Below the pieces are notes generated by a model that was not told where the DNA came from, made no database searches, and saw only the letters and a list, made by a program, of their open reading frames with translations. Positions 1-5,613 of a DNA stretch of 8,344 bases are shown piece after piece. The position numbers were made by a program, and so were the translations under genes. This DNA is from Bacteroidales bacterium (GTDB lineage: Bacteria > Bacteroidota > Bacteroidia > Bacteroidales > B39-G9): assembly GCA_023145555.1 (NCBI GenBank), contig JAGLDO010000238.1, positions 1-8,344 of the forward strand, read 5' to 3'. Positions within the stretch are counted from its first letter, which is position 1. Every line of letters starts with the position of its first letter.

Positions 1-14
1 CATTACAATATTTT

Positions 15-1250
15 TTATTTAGCATAATAAAACAATGTTGAACAGTTCGTTTCTTTAAAGAGAATATTTGATATTTTTTTTATTTGCTTTGAACTTACTT
101 TTGAATATTTTTCAGATTCTAAATTAATATTTTCAGCATCTCCCAATAATTCATGATAAGAAAGGTTCATTGCTTTATTCAGAACATTCATTTCTGATAA
201 TTCAAGTATCGTTTCAACCCTATTCCTAACTTTTGTTAATTCATGTTCAGCAATATAGTTGGTTTTTATCAACTCTAATTCTTTTTCAATAGATTTATTG
301 GCAACAGACATATCAACGCCTTTAATTAACTGTCCGGTTATTACAAATAAACCGTTGTCAATGTCGCCGGTAATATATGCATCAATATTGCTAAATATTT
401 TTTGTTTTTTTACTAATGAATGATATAATCGAGATGAGTTACCATTTGAAAGAATGTCAGATATTAGGTCGGTAGCATGGAAATTTTTATCATTATGGGA
501 GCACATATGGTATGCTTTATAAATAGCATTAAAAGGCACATTTTTTTTAACAGACATTTCTCTTTTTTCGTTTTGCTCAGGTTCAACGGGTAAGTTTCTG
601 ACAGGCACATTTCTTTTTTCGATTGCACCAAACCATTTTTCAGCAAGCTCCTTAATTTGTTCAGTCTCTACGTCTCCTGCAATAGTTAATATTGCGTTGT
701 TTGGAGCATAATATTTATAAAAAAAATCTTTAACGTCATCTAAATTTGCATTTTCAATGTGTGAAATCTCTTTACCTATTGTTGCCCAACGATAAGGGTG
801 CTTTTTATAAGCTAAAGGACGTAACATTAACCAAACATCTCCATAAGGCTGATTTAAATATCTTTGCTTATATTCTTCAATAACCACATTGCGCTGAACA
901 TTAAGGCTTTTTTCTGAAAAGTTTAAACAAAACATTCTGTCAGATTCTAACCAAAGACCTGTTTCAATATTATCTTTTGGCAGGGTGATATAATAATTTG
1001 TAATATTACTATTTGTGAAAGCATTATTTTCGCCTCCAACATTTTGCAGTGGCTTGTCATATACAGGAATATTTTTTGAGCCGCCAAACATTAAATGTTC
1101 AAACAGATGTGCAAACCCTGTTTTGTTGGGGTTTTCATCTCTTGAGCCAACATTGTATAAAATATTTATTGCAACTATTGGTGTCGATTTATCTTTATGT
1201 ACAATTACTTTTAGTCCATTTTTTAGTGTGAACCTGTCGAATTTTATCAT
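15..1250 (-). CDS. M16 family zinc metallopeptidase (insulinase/processing-peptidase-like)
   Basis: This is an M16B-type zinc endopeptidase of 411 residues, a usual length for single-unit bacterial M16 proteins. The inverted zinc motif HLFEH is at residues 48-52: H48 and H52 bind zinc and E51 is the catalytic base. E126 in VVIEEYKQR is the probable third ligand, about 74 residues further on, as the family requires. Other family blocks are HPYRW-TIG (about 152-160), YYAPNNAILTIAGD (about 180-193) and a C-terminal M16 domain ending at the stop. No signal peptide or lipobox is seen, so it is probably cytoplasmic; that differs from the many exported M16 proteins of this phylum. The start is the only ATG that keeps the usual N-terminal strand (FTLKNGLKVIVHKD). 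No Shine-Dalgarno and no TAnnTTTG box was found in the 87-bp gap upstream, so expression may depend on readthrough from the carboxyltransferase gene. An ATG on the minus strand at 3-1, 11 nt past the stop, could start a partner M16 subunit, but only three bases are visible. The substrate is unknown. Confidence 0.93.
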   Translation of the reverse strand: MIKFDRFTLKNGLKVIVHKDKSTPIVAINILYNVGSRDENPNKTGFAHLFEHLMFGGSKNIPVYDKPLQNVGGENNAFTNSNITNYYITLPKDNIETGLWLESDRMFCLNFSEKSLNVQRNVVIEEYKQRYLNQPYGDVWLMLRPLAYKKHPYRWATIGKEISHIENANLDDVKDFFYKYYAPNNAILTIAGDVETEQIKELAEKWFGAIEKRNVPVRNLPVEPEQNEKREMSVKKNVPFNAIYKAYHMCSHNDKNFHATDLISDILSNGNSSRLYHSLVKKQKIFSNIDAYITGDIDNGLFVITGQLIKGVDMSVANKSIEKELELIKTNYIAEHELTKVRNRVETILELSEMNVLNKAMNLSYHELLGDAENINLESEKYSKVSSKQIKKISNILFKETNCSTLFYYAK

Positions 1251-1275
1251 AATTAATATGAATTTTAAAGCTTAC

Positions 1276-1311
1276 AAAAAAAGCAAAATGATAGATAAAC
1301 ATTTTGCTTTT
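1276..1311 (-). terminator. Intrinsic terminator after the carboxyltransferase gene
   Basis: A perfect 12-bp inverted repeat (AAAAGCAAAATG at 1279-1290, CATTTTGCTTTT at 1300-1311) encloses a 9-nt loop. Read on the minus strand, the 3' arm runs into seven consecutive T (1276-1282), which is the layout of a rho-independent terminator. It lies 26 nt past the carboxyltransferase stop and 28 nt before the M16 start, so it should separate these two genes or reduce transcription of the second. The 13-nt ATTAACTATTTAA (minus strand, 1322-1310) enters the stem and also precedes the terminator at 5094-5129. Confidence 0.8.
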
Positions 1312-1337
1312 AAATAGTTAATATAAATCAAATTGTC

Positions 1338-3098
1338 TTACTTTTCATCTTCATTAATCTTAAAGTCCTCAATTTCAGGATTTGTTTCAATTGAACCCCA
1401 ATTGTAATTGTAAAGACCTTTTATTAATCGCTTCTCCTTTTCTTCAGGTGTTAGTTTAAGATAACGTTCTCTTCTTTCTTTCTGTAATTTAATTTGTTCT
1501 TCAATAATTTGTTTTTTCACTTCACGAACTTCCTCTTCTTTTTTATTTCTTAAGAAATTTTTAGCTACAGAAGGGAAAAGTTCAAGCAATAATTTTTCTT
1601 TTTCGTCGGCTGCTAATTTAAAACCTCCAAAATCTTCACAAATAGTTTCGTTTGGTTGTTTTTTGTAGTTGCTTGAATCATAATCTTCAGCTTCTCTTAT
1701 TCCACAAATTTTTTCTCTAAAATCAGGGTCAATATTAATAGGCGTTTTTCCGTAATTTCCTCTTACAAGATTTTTAAATTGAGTTGAGATGTTTGTATAA
1801 TGAGGATTTCCGCTAATATTATCAATAACGCAATTAACAGCCTGAACTCCAACTATTTGACTTGAAGGAGTTACTAATGGAGGACAACCTGCATCAATTC
1901 TAACAATTGGAACTGTCTCAAGAACTTTGTTTACTAATTTTTCTAAATTAAGTTGCTTAAGTTGAGCCAACATGTTAGTGTACATACCACCGGGTATTTC
2001 TGCATTTTTTACTCTTTCGTTAGGCTCAATAAAATTAAAATAATTTTCAATTTGATGAATGACAAACAACAATTCATTTTCTTTATCCTTTTTAGCCAAT
2101 TCAATTGCTTTGTCAAACAATTCAGCTATTTTTTTAGGTAAAGGGTCCTTAGTAATATCAAATTCAATTGGGAATAATTCTTTATAGTTGTCAAATTCAG
2201 CAAGCTCATGTCTGATTGTTTTAAGTTCTTTATTAATTTTAACAACAGCATCTAAATTAACTCCGGTGTCTAATCCTAATTTATTTGCAAAAATTTGTAT
2301 AATTTCAAACGAAGGGGCTGCAGGTCCGCTTGAGAAGTTCATTATGTTTGTATCAACAATATCAACACCATTAACAATAGCCATTAAAACAGATGCTAAA
2401 CCATATCCGGGTGTGCAATGTGTATGAAAATCAATTGGTACTTTAATTTCTTCTTTTAAGCGTCTAATAAGTTTTCCGGATACTGATGGCGTAATTAAAC
2501 CTGCCATATCTTTTATTGTAATTATATCAGCACCTAACGTTTCAAGTTCTTTTGCTTTTTCTAAGAAATAATCAATAGTGAAAATATCATGAGGTAATTT
2601 TTTCCCTTTTAAAAATGCTTTTGCTTTTTGTGTTTTTGTAAACTTAGGGTCAATAGTATAGCAAATAGCACAATCAACCTGACCGCCATTAGATTTAACA
2701 TATTTGATTGTTGATTTCATATTATTAATATCATTTAAACAATCAAATATTCTCATAATGCTAACACCACTTTCAATTGCATTTCTGTTAAAGCCCTCAA
2801 TAACTTCTTCAGGATATGGGTTATAACCAAATAAATTTCTTCCTCTCGAAAGTGCTGTTAATTTTGTGCTATCTCCTAATTCTTTTTTAATGGTTTCTAA
2901 ACGAATCCATGGGTCTTCGTTTAAAAAACGCATTACAGAATCTGGAACGGCGCCTCCCCAAACTTCCATTGCATAAAAATTTGCATTTTTATAAAAAGGT
3001 AAAACTTTGTCAATTTGCTCTTGTTTCATTCTTGTTGCAAAAAGCGATTGTTGACCATCTCTTAAAGTTAAATCTCTTATTAACAATTTTTTACTCAT
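1338..3098 (-). CDS. Biotin-dependent carboxyltransferase subunit (oxaloacetate decarboxylase alpha / pyruvate carboxylase B / transcarboxylase 5S family)
   Basis: This enzyme moves a carboxyl group between carboxybiotin and pyruvate/oxaloacetate. The HMGL-like TIM barrel spans about residues 3-275. The metal-site motif RDGQQS is at 13-18 with D14 as ligand. GGAVPDSVMRFLNEDPW is at 48-64, the IKDMAG lysine K196 matches the carbamylated lysine of the family, and the metal-binding histidines are in HTHCT at 225-229. The conserved PYC/OADA domain follows (IPGGMYTN 368-375, GCPPLVTPSSQIVGVQAV 404-421, GNYGKTP about 447-453, LFPSVAKNFL 507-516). The C-terminus has no AMKM biotinylation motif. Residues about 518-560 are instead a highly charged, probably helical Lys/Glu tail. 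The biotin carrier must therefore be another protein, as in transcarboxylase 5S. Without neighbouring carrier, biotin carboxylase or membrane subunits, the choice between pyruvate carboxylase B, sodium-pump decarboxylase alpha and transcarboxylase 5S stays open, so no gene symbol is given. It probably acts in the cytosol. A TACTTTTG promoter box lies about 50 nt upstream, and an intrinsic terminator follows the stop. Confidence 0.93.
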   Translation of the reverse strand: MSKKLLIRDLTLRDGQQSLFATRMKQEQIDKVLPFYKNANFYAMEVWGGAVPDSVMRFLNEDPWIRLETIKKELGDSTKLTALSRGRNLFGYNPYPEEVIEGFNRNAIESGVSIMRIFDCLNDINNMKSTIKYVKSNGGQVDCAICYTIDPKFTKTQKAKAFLKGKKLPHDIFTIDYFLEKAKELETLGADIITIKDMAGLITPSVSGKLIRRLKEEIKVPIDFHTHCTPGYGLASVLMAIVNGVDIVDTNIMNFSSGPAAPSFEIIQIFANKLGLDTGVNLDAVVKINKELKTIRHELAEFDNYKELFPIEFDITKDPLPKKIAELFDKAIELAKKDKENELLFVIHQIENYFNFIEPNERVKNAEIPGGMYTNMLAQLKQLNLEKLVNKVLETVPIVRIDAGCPPLVTPSSQIVGVQAVNCVIDNISGNPHYTNISTQFKNLVRGNYGKTPINIDPDFREKICGIREAEDYDSSNYKKQPNETICEDFGGFKLAADEKEKLLLELFPSVAKNFLRNKKEEEVREVKKQIIEEQIKLQKERRERYLKLTPEEKEKRLIKGLYNYNWGSIETNPEIEDFKINEDEK

Positions 3099-3147
3099 CC
3101 CAAGATATGTTTTATTTATTTAAAAAATTAGTTCCTTAAATTGATTT

Positions 3148-3179
3148 CAAAAGTATAGATTATAGTTTGATAAACGAAA
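3148..3179 (-). promoter_or_regulatory. Putative Bacteroidota-type promoter of the carboxyltransferase gene
   Basis: On the minus strand, TACTTTTG (3155-3148) matches the -7 consensus TAnnTTTG exactly. A weak -33 element, TTTCG (3179-3175), stands about 19 nt upstream. Transcription would start near 3141-3143 and give a leader of about 45 nt before the ATG at 3098. The same TACTTTTG box occurs in the divergent ClC1 promoter. The -33 match is imperfect, so the -7 box carries most of the support. Confidence 0.55.
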
Positions 3180-3201
3180 TAAATAATCAATTTAATATAA
3201 A

Positions 3202-3238
3202 AATTACTTAGAATCAATATTATTTATTTTAAGTAATT
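3202..3238. promoter_or_regulatory. Inverted repeat between two divergent promoters, candidate operator
   Basis: AATTACTTA (3202-3210) and TAAGTAATT (3230-3238) are perfect 9-bp inverted arms with a 19-nt spacer. They sit between the carboxyltransferase promoter (3148-3179) and the ClC1 promoter (3280-3312), where one regulator could affect both genes. This is position and symmetry only. In DNA this AT-rich, chance repeats of this kind are not rare. Confidence 0.3.
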
Positions 3239-3279
3239 ATTAAATCTTAAAAAAGCGCAAATAAATTTATTTTTGTTTA

Positions 3280-3312
3280 ATTGATGTTTTTAAAACTTAA
3301 ATGGTACTTTTG
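3280..3312 (+). promoter_or_regulatory. Putative Bacteroidota-type promoter of ClC1
   Basis: TACTTTTG at 3305-3312 matches TAnnTTTG exactly. ATTG at 3280-3283 is one base off the -33 TTTG, with a 21-bp spacer, inside the expected 19-21. The predicted transcription start is about 3317-3320, which coincides with the ATG at 3320. The ClC1 mRNA would then be leaderless or nearly so. Confidence 0.5.
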
Positions 3313-3319
3313 CAGAATT

Positions 3320-5095
3320 ATGGCAAAAATGAATTTAATCGGGAAGTTTTTAAGATGGCGCGTTAAACATATAAAACAAAGACAATTCATTTTAATTTTG
3401 AGTTTTGTTGTTGGAATATTAAGTGGATTAGCCGCAGTTGTTTTAAAAAATGCAATTCATTATACTAGAATTTTATTAACTCAAGGGTTTGATGTTCAAC
3501 GAGAAAATATATTATATTTCGCTTATCCTTTTTTCGGATTAATTTTAACTGTTTTATTTGTTAAGTATCTTGTAAAAGATAAAATTGGACATGGTGTTAG
3601 TCGAATTCTTTATGCAATTTCAAAAAAAAACAGCATAATTAAATCACATAATAATTTTTCTTCAATTATTGCCAGTACTTTCACTATTGCTTTTGGTGGT
3701 TCTGTAGGTTCTGAGGCTCCAATTGTTTTAACCGGGGCTTCTTTAGGTTCTTCACTGGGGCGATTATTTCATTTAGATTATAAGCAAGTTACCCTACTCG
3801 TAGGCTGTGGCTCAGCAGGAGCTATTGCCGGAATTTTTAATGCCCCTATTGCTGGATTAGTTTTTACTCTTGAAGTATTGATGCTTGATTTAACAATGGC
3901 TTCTTTAATTCCATTATTGATTTCTGCTGTAACGGCAACAATGGTTTCGTTTTTTTTAATGGGAAAAGATGTATTATTAACATTTGATTTAACCCATGCT
4001 TTCATTTTTAATAATATACCTTACTATATTTTACTTGGTGTTTTTACGGCATTCATTTCAGTATATTTTACTAGAGCGTCAATGTTTGTCGAAAATAAGC
4101 TGGATAAAGTAAAAAATTCATTCCAAAAATTAATCTATGGAGGACTTATTCTCGGTTTGTTAATTTTTATTTTCCCTTCCTTATTTGGTGAAGGATATGA
4201 TACTTTAAAAATGATTTTGAGTGGACATGGTACAGATATTTTAAATAACAGTCCATTTTATTCCATTAAAGATAACTATTGGTTATTCATTATTTTTCTT
4301 AGCTTAATTTTAATATTTAAAGTTATTGCTATGGCTGTTACTAATGGTGCTGGTGGAGTTGGAGGCGTTTTTGCCCCATCTTTGTTTATGGGGGGATTAT
4401 CAGGATATCTCTTAGCACTTATTATTAATAAAAGTAAATACATTAATGTTCCTGAAAGTAATTTTGCCCTTGTTGGAATGGCTGGTGTTATGGCAGGTGT
4501 TATGCATGCACCAATGACAGCTATTTTCCTTATTGCTGAAATTACCGGTGGCTACGGTTTGTTTATTCCTTTAATTATTACTTCAACAATTTCGTTTATT
4601 ACAATTAATTATTTTGAACCTCATTCTATTTATACTAAACGTTTAGCAAAAAGAGGTGAACTTATTACTCATAATAAAGACCGTGCAGTTCTTACTTTAA
4701 TGAAACTGGGTAAGGTTATTGAAACTGATTTAAAAACTATCAGCCCCGATAGTACTTTAAAAGATTTAGTTAATATTGTTTCAAAATCAAAAAGAAATAT
4801 TTTTCCTGTTGTTGATGAGAAAAATATATTGCTTGGTATTGTTTTATTAGATAATATTAGAGAAATTATGTTTAATCCGGATATGTATGAAACAACTTAT
4901 GTACATGAGTTAATGGTAATGCCACCGACCTATGTGTCGTCAAATGAACCGATGGATTCTGTTATGAGAAAATTTGAAGAATCAAGAGCATGGAATTTAC
5001 CTGTTATTGATGATGATGTTTATGTGGGATTTGTTTCAAAATCGAAAATATTTTCTGCTTATCGAAGAATTTTAGTCTATTTCTCTGATGAATAA
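3320..5095 (+). CDS. ClC-family chloride channel/transporter with tandem CBS domains (paralogue 1, diverged filter)
   Basis: This inner-membrane anion channel or exchanger has 591 residues: a basic cytoplasmic N-terminus (13-22), a ClC membrane domain (about 24-435) and two CBS domains (about 473-518 and 527-585) that probably sense a nucleotide. The filter motifs are altered. GSGIP is replaced by GHGVS (90-94), and GxEGP by GSEAP (130-134), which keeps the gating glutamate E132. GGVFAP (348-353) is normal, and Y438 matches the pore tyrosine. The internal proton glutamate of E. coli ClcA (E203) corresponds to V186, as in ClC channels. The frame is open back to a TTG at 3281, but that stretch covers the predicted promoter. 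Starting at 3320 puts the N-terminus in exact register with ClC2: W13, H17, I18 and R21 all line up. The two full-length proteins align almost without gaps over their first 220 residues and look about half identical by eye. The ion carried cannot be told from sequence; His in place of the central filter serine makes plain chloride selectivity uncertain. Confidence 0.92.
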   Translation: MAKMNLIGKFLRWRVKHIKQRQFILILSFVVGILSGLAAVVLKNAIHYTRILLTQGFDVQRENILYFAYPFFGLILTVLFVKYLVKDKIGHGVSRILYAISKKNSIIKSHNNFSSIIASTFTIAFGGSVGSEAPIVLTGASLGSSLGRLFHLDYKQVTLLVGCGSAGAIAGIFNAPIAGLVFTLEVLMLDLTMASLIPLLISAVTATMVSFFLMGKDVLLTFDLTHAFIFNNIPYYILLGVFTAFISVYFTRASMFVENKLDKVKNSFQKLIYGGLILGLLIFIFPSLFGEGYDTLKMILSGHGTDILNNSPFYSIKDNYWLFIIFLSLILIFKVIAMAVTNGAGGVGGVFAPSLFMGGLSGYLLALIINKSKYINVPESNFALVGMAGVMAGVMHAPMTAIFLIAEITGGYGLFIPLIITSTISFITINYFEPHSIYTKRLAKRGELITHNKDRAVLTLMKLGKVIETDLKTISPDSTLKDLVNIVSKSKRNIFPVVDEKNILLGIVLLDNIREIMFNPDMYETTYVHELMVMPPTYVSSNEPMDSVMRKFEESRAWNLPVIDDDVYVGFVSKSKIFSAYRRILVYFSDE

Positions 5096-5129
5096 AAAAG
5101 GCAATGAACAAATGTTTTGCTATTGCCTT
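5094..5129 (-). terminator. Terminator between convergent genes (small membrane gene and ClC1)
   Basis: AAGGCAAT (5098-5105) pairs with ATTGCCTT (5122-5129), and inside the loop CAAA (5109-5112) can pair with TTTG (5116-5119). On the minus strand the 3' arm runs into six T (5099-5094), so this is a good intrinsic terminator for the 81-residue membrane gene. On the plus strand the hairpin starts just after the ClC1 stop codon but has no T run after it, so any action on ClC1 transcription is less certain. The stem is entered by the same 13-nt ATTAACTATTTAA (5140-5128, minus) seen at the other terminator. Confidence 0.7.
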
Positions 5130-5149
5130 AAATAGTTAATGTTGTAGGG

Positions 5150-5395
5150 TTATTTTACAAATTTATTGTATAACCATGCAAATATTGCTCCGAAAATAAT
5201 ACCATCAACAAACCCCCAAATTAGTCCAATAAACGCGCCTACCCAAGTTACTGAATAACCTAAATAAACTTTTCCTAATAAAGAAAGAGTATTTCCGTCA
5301 TATCCAAAACAGATAAACCAAATTGTTAGCAGAAATATGGCGATTCCCCATAAAATACCTGCTGTTAAAGAAAATGACTTTACATTTAATTTCAT
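5150..5395 (-). CDS. Small two-helix membrane protein (holin-like / DUF5676-like)
   Basis: This 81-residue integral membrane protein has two predicted helices, about residues 9-31 (TAGILWGIAIFLLTIWFICF) and 52-77. The second is Gly-rich with an Asp inside it (GFVDGIIFGAIFAWLYN). The N-terminal MKLNVKSFSLTAGILWG and the C-terminal VDGxIxGAIFAWLYN pattern resemble, from memory, small bacterial proteins annotated either as bacteriophage holin or as DUF5676; this was not checked. There is no phage context, no endolysin gene and no reason to assume lysis, so the holin label should be read as topology only. The start is fixed by a perfect AGGAGG five bases upstream of the ATG, remarkable in a phylum that mostly lacks Shine-Dalgarno sites. 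It lies 217 bp beyond the ClC2 stop on the same strand and is convergent with ClC1. It may be an accessory to the channels, but only position suggests this. Confidence 0.8.
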   Translation of the reverse strand: MKLNVKSFSLTAGILWGIAIFLLTIWFICFGYDGNTLSLLGKVYLGYSVTWVGAFIGLIWGFVDGIIFGAIFAWLYNKFVK

Positions 5396-5400
5396 AATTA

Positions 5401-5406
5401 CCTCCT
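5401..5406 (-). promoter_or_regulatory. Strong Shine-Dalgarno site (AGGAGG)
   Basis: On the minus strand AGGAGG is followed by five bases (TAATT) and the ATG at 5395. It is a full match to the anti-Shine-Dalgarno core. No comparable site precedes the other complete genes here: those upstream sequences are almost pure A/T. In Flavobacterium ribosomes the 16S tail is reported to be hidden by bS21, bS18 and bS6, so a strong site in Bacteroidota can mark special translational control. Confidence 0.7.
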
Positions 5407-5460
5407 GATTTTTTGTTTAAGTAAATTTACAAAAAAAAAGTACTCATAAAAATTTTTTTT

Positions 5461-5477
5461 TAATTATTGAATAATTA
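5461..5477. repeat. 17-bp AT palindrome upstream of the small membrane gene
   Basis: TAATTATT (5461-5468) and AATAATTA (5470-5477) are perfect inverted arms around G5469, some 66 bp upstream of the small gene's ATG. The rest of the gap 5407-5613 is A/T-rich with A and T runs at 5431-5460. A TACTTTTT (5442-5435, minus) is one base off the -7 box but has no -33 partner. No gene and no clear ClC2 terminator was seen in the gap. Confidence 0.3.
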
Positions 5478-5613
5478 TTTACTTATTTTTATTATAGATG
5501 ACTGATGTTCAGCGTTTTGTGAAAATAAATTTATATTATATGATGACTAACAAAATAAGTATCTAAATATCAGTGAAATATAATCACATATAAATATTAT
5601 TTTACTGACTGTC

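Noticed and set aside
1015..1317. 100-residue open frame on the plus strand
   Set aside because: It lies antisense to the conserved catalytic part of the M16 gene and crosses the terminator hairpin; composition only.
3281..3319. TTG-initiated extension of ClC1 by 13 residues
   Set aside because: It overlaps the predicted promoter, and the added residues have no counterpart in ClC2, whose ATG aligns with the ATG at 3320.
3778..4005. Open frame antisense to ClC1, with a similar one antisense to ClC2 at 6701-6934
   Set aside because: The likeness between the two antisense products follows from the parent genes being paralogues; there is no own start signal or known domain.
5150..5395. Prophage remnant, suggested by the holin-like protein
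   Set aside because: No endolysin, structural, integrase or attachment sequence is present; the neighbours are ClC genes.
5573..5587. Short hairpin GTGA/TCAC downstream of the ClC2 stop as a terminator
   Set aside because: Only four base pairs and no T run follow on the minus strand.
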